This document shows, one piece after another, positions 10,432 through 19,480 of a stretch of 64,000 bases of DNA. The position numbers and the translations under genes were made by a program. Below the pieces are notes generated by a model. It was not told the origin of the DNA, ran no database searches, and saw only the letters and a program-made list of their open reading frames with translations. The stretch's first letter is position 1, and each line of letters opens with the position of its first letter. The DNA comes from Rhizobium sp. ZPR4 (lineage in GTDB: Bacteria; Pseudomonadota; Alphaproteobacteria; Rhizobiales; Rhizobiaceae), in assembly GCF_040215725.1 (NCBI RefSeq), contig NZ_CP157967.1, positions 992,001 to 1,056,000 on the forward strand. Reading direction: 5' to 3'.

Positions 10432-10896
10432 GGGAACGATCAGGCCGCCGCGATAATCCAGCTCATAGGCCTTGCGCCCGTTCACCATGATGGCCTCATG
10501 GCCGATGAAATGGCTGCAGGTTCCCGTGCTTTGGTCGATATAGCGGCCGAACGCGTGTTCGAACTCGAAGCCTCCGAGAAAGCGTTTTTCATCCAGATAA
10601 AGGCGCAGCAGCGCCGCCTTGATGACCATGCCGGCACGCCTCCCGTCGATGAGATCGGGCTCGACGATATGGCCGAAATAATTCATGGCCCAGACCGGCT
10701 CGTCATCCTGCCAGACAAGCTCCTGTCCGGCGAAATCCGTGCCGCCAAAATAGCTGTCGAGATAACGCCAGCGGCCGCTCGTAAAGCCGATGTCATGCGA
10801 ACCGCTGCGGCAGGATGGCAATCTCTCCCCGTCGCCGACATAGGTCTCGGCTTTGGCGACGACAATAAAATCGTTCAGCTCGGCAAGATCCGGCAT
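10429..10896 (-). CDS. DUF5680 domain protein, probably SOS-controlled
   Basis: This 155-residue cytosolic protein of unknown function has the DUF5680 pattern: FIVVAKAETY near the start, then GSHDIGF, YLDSYFGG, GQELVW and PVWAMNYFG. The ATG at 10896 has a strong GGAGAGGG ribosome site; the upstream in-frame start at 10923 does not. A consensus alphaproteobacterial SOS box lies 57 nt upstream, so LexA control is inferred. Its stop codon (10429-10431) is formed by the adjacent palindromic repeat. Confidence 0.8.
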   Translation of the reverse strand: MPDLAELNDFIVVAKAETYVGDGERLPSCRSGSHDIGFTSGRWRYLDSYFGGTDFAGQELVWQDDEPVWAMNYFGHIVEPDLIDGRRAGMVIKAALLRLYLDEKRFLGGFEFEHAFGRYIDQSTGTCSHFIGHEAIMVNGRKAYELDYRGGLIVP

Positions 10897-10952
10897 GACC
10901 CTCTCCAATGTTGGTGAGCGCAAACGATGCCACTGATCGAATATTTTGTAAA

Positions 10953-10967
10953 GAACAAAAAGAGAAC
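10953..10967 (-). promoter_or_regulatory. LexA (SOS) box upstream of the DUF5680 gene
   Basis: On the minus strand this reads GTTCTCTTTTTGTTC, an exact match to the alphaproteobacterial LexA consensus GTTC-N7-GTTC. It lies 57 nt upstream of the DUF5680 ATG and past the end of the next minus-strand gene, so DUF5680 is the likely target. Confidence 0.75.
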
Positions 10968-10975
10968 AAAGTCAC

Positions 10976-11569
10976 TTATTGGCTGTTGCCACAAGCCTTC
11001 TGCCCGATGTCGTCCTGCCAGTCCTGAATTGTGACGGTCTTGGCATCGGCCTTCAGTGTCTTGCCATCCTTCGTCACCTTGCCGGTCAGCACATTGTAAT
11101 CGCAGCTATGGCTGTTGTCCGGTTCGAGCGTATCACGGGAGTCGTAGGTGTAGCCGGCAACCACGAAGCTGTTGTTGCGATAGGCGAGCGTCAACGTCTG
11201 GTGCCAGCGATCGCGCCCGATGGCATCATTTTGCGAGGTGATCGCGATTGAGCCGTTCGGCAGCGCGGCGATCGATGGCTCCTGGCCGTAAATGCCATCC
11301 GGCGCGGCTCTGCCCCATATCTTATCCGGCGCGTTTACGGCGAGTTGCAGCAAAGAATGTTCACGGTCGCGCAGATAGATGTAGATCCCGATGGAAGTGT
11401 CAGCCTCATCGCCTGGAGCGGGTGCCACCAGAAGGGCAAGGTCCGCATTGCCGTCCTTGTTCCAGTCGCCGATCACGGCATCGACGATGCGGTTTGGTGC
11501 GATGACGTCCTCGGCACGGACGGCGGTTGTAAGCGACAGAAGAATGAGAACGCAGCCAAGTGATTTCAT
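10976..11569 (-). CDS. secreted protein with an FG-GAP-like calcium motif, function unknown
   Basis: This 197-residue protein begins with a signal peptide (KSLGCVLILLSLTTAVRA). Residues about 34-45 (GDWNKDGNADLALL) match the Asp/Asn-rich calcium loop of an FG-GAP/VCBS repeat. The ATG at 11569 follows GGGAGA; the upstream extension to 11701 has no support. It is predicted to be periplasmic. I cannot assign a specific role. It is divergent from the small SOS-boxed ORF at 11722. Confidence 0.75.
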   Translation of the reverse strand: MKSLGCVLILLSLTTAVRAEDVIAPNRIVDAVIGDWNKDGNADLALLVAPAPGDEADTSIGIYIYLRDREHSLLQLAVNAPDKIWGRAAPDGIYGQEPSIAALPNGSIAITSQNDAIGRDRWHQTLTLAYRNNSFVVAGYTYDSRDTLEPDNSHSCDYNVLTGKVTKDGKTLKADAKTVTIQDWQDDIGQKACGNSQ

Positions 11570-11673
11570 CGTGATCTCCCTATTCGCCTTTGCATAGCCT
11601 CGGGTTGCCCCGGCGTCTATCGGAGAGCTGAAAAACCGCCTGATGAAATTTATTGATGCTTCTATTGACTCTC

Positions 11674-11688
11674 GAACAAAAATAGAAC
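11674..11688 (+). promoter_or_regulatory. LexA (SOS) box upstream of a 28-residue ORF and dnaE
   Basis: The site reads GAACAAAAATAGAAC, the reverse complement form of GTTC-N7-GTTC. It overlaps a possible promoter (TTGACT at 11665-11670) and is 33 nt upstream of the small ORF at 11722. It is 105 nt upstream of the divergent minus-strand gene, which is a less likely target. Confidence 0.75.
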
Positions 11689-11721
11689 AAAAAAGAAACA
11701 TAACGAGTAAGGAGCGCGTAA

Positions 11722-11808
11722 ATGACCGACATTATTCGAGACGTTGCAGCATTCACTTCCATCGTCATGTTCGTTGCCAGCTTTTCCCTGATCATGATGG
11801 CGATGTAA
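11722..11808 (+). CDS. 28-residue membrane peptide under an SOS box (SidA-like candidate)
   Basis: This ORF is too short for usual gene calling but well equipped. AAGGAG sits 7 nt before the ATG and a consensus SOS box lies 33 nt upstream. The peptide has a short polar N-terminus (MTDIIRDVAAF) followed by one hydrophobic helix (SIVMFVASFSLIMMAM) that runs to the C-terminus. Size, topology and control resemble SidA, the 29-residue SOS-induced division inhibitor of Caulobacter. No sequence relationship to SidA is claimed. It is separate from dnaE, which begins 51 or 117 nt later. Confidence 0.6.
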   Translation: MTDIIRDVAAFTSIVMFVASFSLIMMAM

Positions 11809-11832
11809 GTTTTATCCCCCATATGCACATGC

Positions 11833-11855
11833 TGCTCCCGTATTTGATGGGAGCA
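11833..11855 (+). promoter_or_regulatory. hairpin between the small SOS ORF and dnaE
   Basis: TGCTCCC and GGGAGCA form a 7-bp stem with a 9-nt loop. The right arm contains the GGGAG that would serve as ribosome site for the upstream dnaE start at 11860. It may therefore hide that start or mark the end of the small ORF's message. No T run follows. Confidence 0.4.
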
Positions 11856-11925
11856 ACTTATGGACTTTCTGATCCGCAATGCCGAAAATGCCGCCGATTC
11901 ATCTGAGCATGCGGAAGGGTTTGAT

Positions 11926-14900
11926 ATGGCGGATATGGGTGGCGCAGTTGTTCCGGTCGGCGAGATGCCGGAATTCGTACACCTTAGGGTTCATTCCGCC
12001 TATTCTCTGCTAGAGGGCGCATTGCCGCTCAAGAAGATCTTGGCCAAGGCTGCCGGCGACAGCCAGCCTGCCATCGCGATTACCGATACCAACAATCTTT
12101 TCGTCGCTCTGGAGTTCTCGCAAAAGGCGATGGACGAAGGGCTGCAGCCGATCATCGGCTGCCAGGTATCGATCGATATGGAAGATGGCGGCGAGGGCGA
12201 AAAGCGCGGGCCGCAACAGGCTTTGGCAAAGCTGCCGTCCATCGTCCTTCTTGCTGCGACGGAAGAGGGCTATGAACGCCTCGTCGATCTCGTCAGCCGT
12301 GCCTATCTCGGCGGCGAAGGCAATCATGCCGTTCACGTCGCTGCATCTTGGCTGGAAGAGATCGGCACGGAAGGCCTGATCGCGCTCACCGGTTCGTTGA
12401 CCGGCCCGGTCGATATGGCCCTGAAGGAAGGGCATGCCGCACAGGCGCTCTCCCGGCTGCTGGCACTGAAACGACAGTTCGGCAACAGGCTTTATGTCGA
12501 ATTGCAGCGTCATGGCACTTATGATCGTCGCCACGAACAGAAGATGATCGCGATGGCTTACGAGCATGAGATTCCGCTCGTTGCGACCAACGAAGCTTTT
12601 TTCCCCACGCGCGATGATTATGATGCGCACGACGCACTGATGGCGGTGGCCCACAACGCCATCGTCTCGGACGATACGCGCTTCCGCCTGACCCCGGATC
12701 ACTATCTGAAAAGCCGCGCCGATATGGCCAAGCTCTTCGCCAATTTGCCAGAGGCGCTGGAAAACACCGTCGAGATCGCCCGTCGTTGCTCCTTCATCCT
12801 GAAGACGCGCAAGCCGATCCTGCCGCGCTTCACCGGGGCTACCGATGATGCGGAGGAGGCCGAACGTGCCGAATCGGCGGAGTTGCGGGCCCAGGCCGTC
12901 GAAGGGCTCGACCAGCGTCTCTCCTCGCTCGGCATGGCGCCGGGTTATGAGGAAAAGGACTATCGCGAGCGGCTGGAATTCGAACTCAGCGTCATCGAGC
13001 GTATGAAGTTCCCCGGCTACTTCCTGATCGTTGCCGACTTCATCAAGTGGGCCAAGCGCCACGACATCCCTGTCGGCCCCGGCCGCGGTTCCGGCGCGGG
13101 CTCGCTGGTCGCCTATGCGCTGACCATCACCGACGTCGATCCGCTGCGCTTCTCGCTGCTGTTCGAGCGCTTCCTTAATCCGGAACGCGTCTCGATGCCG
13201 GACTTCGATATCGACTTCTGCCAGGACCGGCGCGAAGAGGTGATCCGCTATGTGCAGGCCAAATATGGCCGCGAGCAGGTGGCGCAGATCATCACCTTCG
13301 GATCGCTGCAGGCGCGCGCCGCCTTGCGCGACGTCGGCCGCGTGCTGGAAATGCCCTATGGCCAGGTCGACAAGATCTGCAAGCTGGTGCCGAACAATCC
13401 CGCCAATCCCACGCCGCTTAGCAAGGCGATCGAGGAGGAGCCGCGCCTGCAGGAGGAGGCGGACAAGGAGCCGGTCGTCGCCCGCCTTCTCGACATCGCC
13501 CAGAAGATCGAAGGCCTTTATCGCCACGCCTCGACACACGCCGCCGGTATCGTCATCGGCGACCGTCCGCTGTCGAAGCTCGTGCCGATGTACCGCGATC
13601 CGCGCTCGGACATGCCGGTCACTCAGTTCAACATGAAATGGGTGGAGCAGGCCGGTCTCGTCAAGTTCGACTTCCTTGGTCTGAAGACGTTGACGGTTCT
13701 GAAGACGGCCGTCGATTTCGTCGCCAAGCGCGGCGTCTCGATTGATTTGGCCAGCATCCCGCTCGATGACAAAAAGAGCTACGACATGCTCTCGCGCGGT
13801 GAGACGGTCGGCGTGTTCCAGGTGGAAAGTGCGGGCATGCGCAAGGCGCTGATCGGCATGCGCCCGGACTGCATCGAGGACATCATCGCGCTAGTGGCGC
13901 TCTATCGTCCTGGCCCGATGGAGAATATTCCGGTCTATAACGCCCGCAAGCACGGCGAGGAAGAGATCGAATCGATCCATCCGAAGATCGATTACCTGCT
14001 GAAAGAAACCCAGGGCGTTATCGTCTACCAGGAGCAGGTGATGCAGGTCGCCCAGGTGCTCTCGGGCTATTCGCTCGGTGAGGCCGATCTTCTGCGCCGC
14101 GCCATGGGTAAGAAGATCAAGGCCGAGATGGACCAGCAGCGCGAGCGCTTCGTCGATGGTGCCATCAAAAACGAGGTTTCGAAGGGGCAGGCTGACGTCA
14201 TCTTCGATCTGCTGGCGAAATTCGCCAATTACGGTTTCAACAAATCGCACGCGGCTGCCTACGCCATCGTCTCCTACCAGACCGCCTATATGAAGGCCCA
14301 CTATCCGGTGGAGTTCCTGGCAGCGTCGATGACGCTCGATATGTCCAACACCGAAAAGGTCAACGACTTCCGTCAGGATGCCAAGCGCCTGGGCATCGAG
14401 GTCATTGCGCCTTCGGTGCAGACTTCGTTCCGCCATTTTGAAACCGGCGACAACCGCATCTATTACGCGCTGGCGGCCATCAAGGGCGTTGGTGAATCCG
14501 CCGTCGATCATATCGTCGAAGTGCGCGGCGACCAGCCCTTTGCCGGCATCGAGGATTTCTGCCTGCGCATCGATCCCAAGCAGATCAATCGCCGCGTTCT
14601 GGAAAGCCTGATCTGCGCCGGCGCTTTCGATTGCTTCGAAATCGACCGCGCCCAGCTGATCGCCGGCCTCGACCGCATCATGGGCTATGCCCAGGTGGCG
14701 CAGGAAAACAAGCGCAGCGGCCAGCACGACATGTTCGGAAGCGCTGCCTCAGGCCCGGAAAAGATCGTGTTCCCATCCTACACGCCCTGGCTTGCCTCGG
14801 AACGGCTGCTGCGCGAATTCCAGGTGCTCGGCTTTTATCTGACGGCGCATCCGCTCGACACCTACAAGAGCGTTCTCGACAAGATGCGCGTGCAGCCCTT

Positions 14901-15414
14901 CGCGGATTTCTCCGCTGCGGTGAAGCAGGGCGCGAGCAACGGCCGCCTTGCCGGCACTGTCATCTCGAAGCAGGAGCGCAAGACGCGCACCGGCAACAAG
15001 ATGGGCATCTTCGTTTTCTCCGATGCTTCCGGTCAGTTCGAAGCCGTGCTCTTCTCGGAAACATTGAACCAGTATCGCGACGTTCTCGAAGTCGGCAAAT
15101 CCTTCGTCATCACGGCCCAAGCGGATGAGCGCCCGGAAGGCATCAGCCTGCGCCTGCAGACGGCGCAATCGCTGGAGGAAAAGTCGCTGCAGATGCAGAA
15201 GGCGCTGCGCGTCTATGTCCGCGATTCCGGGCCGCTGAAGGCGGTTGCCGCGCATCTGAATGCCAAGGGCGACGGCCTCGTCTCCTTCATCGTCATCAAG
15301 GAGGAAGGGATGCGCGAGGTCGAGGTGGCCTTGCCGGAGAAATATCGCATCACGCCGGAAATCGCTGCCGCATTGCGTACGGCGCCGGGTGTCATCGACG
15401 TCGAATTGGTTTAG
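11926..15414 (+). CDS. dnaE: DNA polymerase III subunit alpha
   Basis: This replicative polymerase has about 1162 residues. The N-terminal PHP domain begins at FVHLRVHSAYSLLEGA. The polymerase core carries the catalytic PDFDIDF and the third Asp in KFDFLGLKTL, followed by a helix-hairpin-helix region and a C-terminal OB fold (AGTVISKQERKTRTG). The start at 11926 has GGAAGGG in front and begins MADMGG; a start at 11860 (22 residues longer) is possible but its ribosome site lies in a hairpin. Length and the absence of imuAB neighbours argue against the error-prone DnaE2. Confidence 0.95.
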   Translation: MADMGGAVVPVGEMPEFVHLRVHSAYSLLEGALPLKKILAKAAGDSQPAIAITDTNNLFVALEFSQKAMDEGLQPIIGCQVSIDMEDGGEGEKRGPQQALAKLPSIVLLAATEEGYERLVDLVSRAYLGGEGNHAVHVAASWLEEIGTEGLIALTGSLTGPVDMALKEGHAAQALSRLLALKRQFGNRLYVELQRHGTYDRRHEQKMIAMAYEHEIPLVATNEAFFPTRDDYDAHDALMAVAHNAIVSDDTRFRLTPDHYLKSRADMAKLFANLPEALENTVEIARRCSFILKTRKPILPRFTGATDDAEEAERAESAELRAQAVEGLDQRLSSLGMAPGYEEKDYRERLEFELSVIERMKFPGYFLIVADFIKWAKRHDIPVGPGRGSGAGSLVAYALTITDVDPLRFSLLFERFLNPERVSMPDFDIDFCQDRREEVIRYVQAKYGREQVAQIITFGSLQARAALRDVGRVLEMPYGQVDKICKLVPNNPANPTPLSKAIEEEPRLQEEADKEPVVARLLDIAQKIEGLYRHASTHAAGIVIGDRPLSKLVPMYRDPRSDMPVTQFNMKWVEQAGLVKFDFLGLKTLTVLKTAVDFVAKRGVSIDLASIPLDDKKSYDMLSRGETVGVFQVESAGMRKALIGMRPDCIEDIIALVALYRPGPMENIPVYNARKHGEEEIESIHPKIDYLLKETQGVIVYQEQVMQVAQVLSGYSLGEADLLRRAMGKKIKAEMDQQRERFVDGAIKNEVSKGQADVIFDLLAKFANYGFNKSHAAAYAIVSYQTAYMKAHYPVEFLAASMTLDMSNTEKVNDFRQDAKRLGIEVIAPSVQTSFRHFETGDNRIYYALAAIKGVGESAVDHIVEVRGDQPFAGIEDFCLRIDPKQINRRVLESLICAGAFDCFEIDRAQLIAGLDRIMGYAQVAQENKRSGQHDMFGSAASGPEKIVFPSYTPWLASERLLREFQVLGFYLTAHPLDTYKSVLDKMRVQPFADFSAAVKQGASNGRLAGTVISKQERKTRTGNKMGIFVFSDASGQFEAVLFSETLNQYRDVLEVGKSFVITAQADERPEGISLRLQTAQSLEEKSLQMQKALRVYVRDSGPLKAVAAHLNAKGDGLVSFIVIKEEGMREVEVALPEKYRITPEIAAALRTAPGVIDVELV

Positions 15415-16682
15415 CCCTTCTTACCCAACGCGCCGTTATTGGTGATGGTGATGAAATCGGTTTCGTTGCCGGTTTCAGGACCAACGCCGGTGTCGGAAAT
15501 CGTCAGCGACGAGCCGGCCGTCAGGATATCCTCGATGCGGTGGCGGACATCGTCGGGAATGGTGATGCGGCTGAGCGCCTGCCCGGCGGCATCGAGCGAT
15601 TGTGATTGCTCCTCGCTGGTGATGCCATAGCGCTTCTTCGTCTGCTTGCTCAGATCTTCTTCGAGCGTCATGCCGAACCAGTCGGCCTTGCCGCTGATAC
15701 GGTCGATCGCGTTGGCGGTGAAGAAATGCACGCCGAGCGCTTCCTGCGGTTCTGCGATGATGGCCGGACCTTCGAAGAGCGGCTTGAAGTTCTGGCGGAC
15801 CATGATGGCACCGTTCGGCGGCTCGCCCTTGCCGGCGGCAGCATAGGCGGCCTTCATCAGCGCAGGGCTGACGAGGCCGCCTGTAGTCTTGATATCATGC
15901 GCCTTCTTGAAGTCTTCGATCGCCTGCACCGTCGCCGGCCCGAGCATGCCGTCAGGCGTTCCGGTGATGAAGCCCATGCCATTCAGGATGCCCTGAAGGT
16001 CGCGCACGTTTTCGCGCAAGCCGCGCCGGGTGATGAGAATGCTGAGCGGAGCGGGATCGGCAGGGCGCGCAACGATCTCCTGAACCTTCGGTATCTGGAT
16101 CGAGGTAACATCGTTTGTCGCAACCTGCAGGGGTTGCCCTTGCTGCAGAAAGCTCGCGGTCATCGGCCGCAGTTCAATGCCGGAAAACAATGCCGGCGGC
16201 GGAGCAGCCAGCGGCTGGAACAGCATCGCGTTTTCGAAGGGCTGCGGCACCAGCGGCTGATTGGCGATGACCACATGTACGCCGCGCTCGGTCATCTGGT
16301 AGAGCATCTTGGCGAAGGCTTTTGGCATACGCACGCAGCCATGGGATGCCGGATAATTCGGAACCGAGTTCGATTCGTGCAGTGCGATGCCTGACCATGT
16401 TAGCCTTTGCATGAAGGGCATGGGCGCAGCCGAATAGAGATTGGACTCGTGATAAACCTTCTTTTCCAGAATGGAGAAGATGCCGCTCGGCGTCGTATGG
16501 CCGCGTTTGCCGGTCGAAACCTTCGAGGTCGCGATCACCTGGTCGCCGTCATAGACCGCAAGCGACTGCCTGTCTTTCGACACTACGATCTGCAGGGTGC
16601 GGGCATCCGGCGCAGCAAAGACGGGATGAGAAAGGGCGGTGGCCGACAATAGCGCGAGCCCAAGCAACAAAAATGGCTTCAT
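15411..16682 (-). CDS. L,D-transpeptidase with peptidoglycan-binding domain
   Basis: This 423-residue exported protein has a signal peptide, then a YkuD domain with the catalytic SHGCVRM, then a C-terminal peptidoglycan-binding segment (DLQGILNGMGFITGTPDGMLG). Such enzymes make 3-3 cross-links or attach proteins to peptidoglycan in the periplasm. The ATG at 16682 (MKPFLLLG) is preferred to the TTG at 16694. Its stop overlaps the dnaE stop by 4 nt in convergent orientation. Confidence 0.92.
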   Translation of the reverse strand: MKPFLLLGLALLSATALSHPVFAAPDARTLQIVVSKDRQSLAVYDGDQVIATSKVSTGKRGHTTPSGIFSILEKKVYHESNLYSAAPMPFMQRLTWSGIALHESNSVPNYPASHGCVRMPKAFAKMLYQMTERGVHVVIANQPLVPQPFENAMLFQPLAAPPPALFSGIELRPMTASFLQQGQPLQVATNDVTSIQIPKVQEIVARPADPAPLSILITRRGLRENVRDLQGILNGMGFITGTPDGMLGPATVQAIEDFKKAHDIKTTGGLVSPALMKAAYAAAGKGEPPNGAIMVRQNFKPLFEGPAIIAEPQEALGVHFFTANAIDRISGKADWFGMTLEEDLSKQTKKRYGITSEEQSQSLDAAGQALSRITIPDDVRHRIEDILTAGSSLTISDTGVGPETGNETDFITITNNGALGKKG

Positions 16683-16810
16683 AGACACAACCAAAACGCA
16701 ATACTCGTTGCGGCCAAGGTTAGACTTCGAAGTTTAAGGAAGACTTGCTGAAAGGTGGTGCTTTGCTGGGCGCACGAAAGCGCGAGCCTGCTTCACTGCA
16801 GCCAAATGCG

Positions 16811-16852
16811 GCATCGCCGAAGCGGAGTGGTCAAACTCTGCTTCGGCGATGC
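16811..16852 (-). terminator. strong hairpin after the GH25 gene
   Basis: Perfect 13-bp arms GCATCGCCGAAGC and GCTTCGGCGATGC enclose a further GGAG/CTCT pairing. It lies between the end of the GH25 gene and the start of the L,D-transpeptidase gene on the same strand. T residues are few, so the assignment rests on the stem. Confidence 0.6.
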
Positions 16853-16876
16853 CTGAAATCTTGGACTTTCGAAGGA

Positions 16877-17917
16877 TCAGTGGACGCTGGAGGCCACCCA
16901 ATTGTGCCAGTCCTGCTCGCTGCCGTGGAAGGCGTTGAGGTCGATCCTGCCCTCGACGCCGTGCGATACGCCAGAGCCGGAATATTGCCAGAACAGCCAT
17001 TTGCGGCCGGGATAGACCTTGGACGGATGTTGAGCCACAGCGCGCAGCCAGAAGGGATAGTTGAGCAGCTCGCCACTCAGATTGTCGCGATAGAAATCCG
17101 GCGCGGTGTAGACGATCGGACGCTGACCGTAATGCTTTTCCAGCTTGTCCATGAACACCTGCATCTTGGCGAGAACCTGCTCACGCGAGGGGCGCCGTTT
17201 GCAGCTCGACTCGCCGTTCCATTCCACGTCGATAACAGGCGGAAGAGCGCCGGCCTCCTTCGGGACGTTGCGGATGAACCAGTCGGCCTGCTCTCCGGCA
17301 GTCCGGCACCAATAGAAGAAATGATAGGCGCCATGCTTCAGGCCGGCCTGCTGAGCGGCCCGCCAGTTCTTCTTGAACATGGGATCGAGATGATCGCCGC
17401 CATCCGTCGCCTTGATATAGACGAAGTTCGCACCCTGGGTGCGCAGCGTATCCCAGTCGATCTCGCCCTGCCAGCGCGAGACGTCGACGCCATGGACCGC
17501 GAGCTTGCGGGGCGAGGTGGACGTACCGAAGTTGATCGGCTTCGCATCGCGGAAACGATGGCTGTAGATCTGCATCGGCTGCTGTCGCAGAGCGCGGGGC
17601 ATCGGGTTCGATGGCGAGAGCATGGCGAGCGGCCGTTGCAGCGGCACGGGCGTATCGTCGTTACTCTGGTCGGAAGGCATGATCCCCTCCGGCCGCAGAT
17701 TCGTCGGCATGGCGACTGCGAGCGCCTGTTGCCGCTCGACGCGCGAAACCGTCTCGCCGATTTCGACGGACGGCGTCGGTCTGCTGGTCTTTGCGATGGA
17801 GCCCGTCAATTCCTTGGAGGGCGGGGCGGCTTGCGCGGCTTCGCGCTCACCTCGGGCGGCGCAGCCTGAAATCGTCAGGCAGGCAAGAAAAATGGTCGAT
17901 ACAGCCGATAGACGCAT
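16877..17917 (-). CDS. glycoside hydrolase family 25 lysozyme, lipoprotein
   Basis: This 346-residue lipoprotein has the lipobox LTISGC about 20 residues in, a low-complexity linker of about 120 residues, and a GH25 muramidase domain. The domain begins GVDVSRWQGEIDW and holds the catalytic VIDVEWNG and the late LFWQYSGSG. It would cut the glycan strand of peptidoglycan from an envelope-anchored position. The ATG at 17917 fits the lipoprotein signal. Together with the neighbouring L,D-transpeptidase it forms a wall-remodelling pair. Confidence 0.93.
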   Translation of the reverse strand: MRLSAVSTIFLACLTISGCAARGEREAAQAAPPSKELTGSIAKTSRPTPSVEIGETVSRVERQQALAVAMPTNLRPEGIMPSDQSNDDTPVPLQRPLAMLSPSNPMPRALRQQPMQIYSHRFRDAKPINFGTSTSPRKLAVHGVDVSRWQGEIDWDTLRTQGANFVYIKATDGGDHLDPMFKKNWRAAQQAGLKHGAYHFFYWCRTAGEQADWFIRNVPKEAGALPPVIDVEWNGESSCKRRPSREQVLAKMQVFMDKLEKHYGQRPIVYTAPDFYRDNLSGELLNYPFWLRAVAQHPSKVYPGRKWLFWQYSGSGVSHGVEGRIDLNAFHGSEQDWHNWVASSVH

Positions 17918-18071
17918 AGGAACCCGTACGCAAAACACAATCGACGGCGGATCCGCGCCGTTCGGAAGTTACAGAATCCAAGTCCTAATGGAAATTTACC
18001 AAAAAAGTTTGAATCCGAGCTTTCTCGCGCTAAAGAATCGCGCGCGTAGCGCAATTATTTGCGGCACAGTC

Positions 18072-18090
18072 AAAAATCACCATTTGGTGA
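18072..18090 (-). terminator. small intrinsic terminator after dinB
   Basis: TCACCA/TGGTGA form a 6-bp stem (18077-18090). On the minus strand it is followed by five T residues (18072-18076), 18 nt after the dinB stop. Confidence 0.55.
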
Positions 18091-18107
18091 CTTGTGCTAA
18101 AGAATTG

Positions 18108-19397
18108 TTATTTATGGCGTTTGTCGCCAAACGTGTAGCCGGTCTCGACAGTCTTGTTGCCGAATTTTTCTCGGAGCTTGTCCATGGCTGCTTCCGCAGC
18201 GGCCCGTCGCGTGGCCTGCACATCGATAAGATCGGGCGGGTCCGCACGCCCGGCGTCGCCGAGATCGGTAACACCGATGCCGATGAGGCGGAACTTCGTG
18301 CCGTCAGTCTCATGCTCGAGCATGCGCAATCCTGTACGGAAAATCCGGTCCGCAAGCTGTGTCGGATCCTCCAGGCGGCGATTGCGCGTTCGGGTCTTGA
18401 AATCTGATGTTTTCAGCTTCAGCACCACGGTCTGGCCGGCGATGTCGCTGCGTTTCAGGCGGCGCGAAACTTTCTCCGAGAGGTCGCGCAGGATCGGCAC
18501 GAGATCGTCATGGCGGGAGATATCGTCGAAGAAGGTGGTTTCGGAAGACACGCTCTTTGCCGCTTCGTTGGGATGCACGGTTCGGTCGTCGATACCGCGC
18601 GAGAGGCGGAAAAGCCGCTGCCCGATGACGCCGTAGCGACGCATGAGATCGCCTTCCTCCATGGCCTGCAATTGGCCGATGGTACGGATGCCGTCGCTTT
18701 CAAGCGCTGCGGCAAAGGCCTTGCCGACCCCCCATATGGTCGTGACCGGCCGGGGCTCCAGGAAGGAGAGAGCCTCTTCGCGGCCGATGACGGAGAAGCC
18801 GCGCGGCTTCTGCAGGTCGGAGGCCACCTTGGCAAGGAACTTGCAATAGGAAAGCCCGACCGAGATTGTGATGCCGATTTCCCGCTCCACCCGTTTGGCA
18901 AATTTCGCCAGGATGCGGGCCGGCGGATCGTGATGGAGCCGCTGTGTGCCGTCGAGCTCGAGAAAGGCTTCGTCGATCGAAAGTGGCTGAACCAGCGGCG
19001 TCAGCTCCTGCATCATGCCCCGAACCTCGCGGCCGACGCGGACGTATTTTTCCATGTTTGGACGAATGACGATGGCTTGCGGGCAAGCTTCCAGCGCCTT
19101 GAACATCGGCATGGCGGAACGCACCCCGTGGATGCGGGCGATATAGCAGGCGGTGGAGACGACGCCGCGCTTGCCGCCGCCGACGATGACAGGCTTGTCG
19201 GCGAGCTCCGGATTGTCACGCTTCTCGATCGACGCATAGAAGGCATCGCAATCAATATGCGCCAGCGTCAGCGCGTAAAGCTCCCGATGGTAGACGAGGC
19301 GAGGGCTGCCGCAGTTCCGACAGCGCGTGCGCGTGGCCGATTGCTCGCTCAAGCAATCGCGACAGAAGCCGGAAATCTTGTCGGGCGCATGGGTCAT
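18108..19397 (-). CDS. dinB: DNA polymerase IV
   Basis: This 429-residue Y-family polymerase performs translesion synthesis. A short Cys-rich N-terminus (FCRDC...CRNC) looks like a zinc ribbon. It is followed by the catalytic [14 protein letters not shown] and SIDEAFLEL motifs and the little-finger domain. The ATG at 19397 lies 8 nt downstream of a consensus SOS box, which explains damage induction and supports this start. A hairpin with T run follows the stop. Confidence 0.95.
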   Translation of the reverse strand: MTHAPDKISGFCRDCLSEQSATRTRCRNCGSPRLVYHRELYALTLAHIDCDAFYASIEKRDNPELADKPVIVGGGKRGVVSTACYIARIHGVRSAMPMFKALEACPQAIVIRPNMEKYVRVGREVRGMMQELTPLVQPLSIDEAFLELDGTQRLHHDPPARILAKFAKRVEREIGITISVGLSYCKFLAKVASDLQKPRGFSVIGREEALSFLEPRPVTTIWGVGKAFAAALESDGIRTIGQLQAMEEGDLMRRYGVIGQRLFRLSRGIDDRTVHPNEAAKSVSSETTFFDDISRHDDLVPILRDLSEKVSRRLKRSDIAGQTVVLKLKTSDFKTRTRNRRLEDPTQLADRIFRTGLRMLEHETDGTKFRLIGIGVTDLGDAGRADPPDLIDVQATRRAAAEAAMDKLREKFGNKTVETGYTFGDKRHK

Positions 19398-19404
19398 CGA
19401 GCGA

Positions 19405-19419
19405 GAACAAAAATTGAAC
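19405..19419 (-). promoter_or_regulatory. LexA (SOS) box of dinB
   Basis: On the minus strand the site reads GTTCAATTTTTGTTC, an exact GTTC-N7-GTTC match, ending 8 nt before the dinB ATG. It is 62 nt upstream of the divergent GNAT gene and might affect that too. Confidence 0.8.
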
Positions 19420-19480
19420 ATCGCTACTTTATGTTTTAAACTTGCGAGTCTCAAGCCCGGAAACTGTTGGGGAGGCGGGA

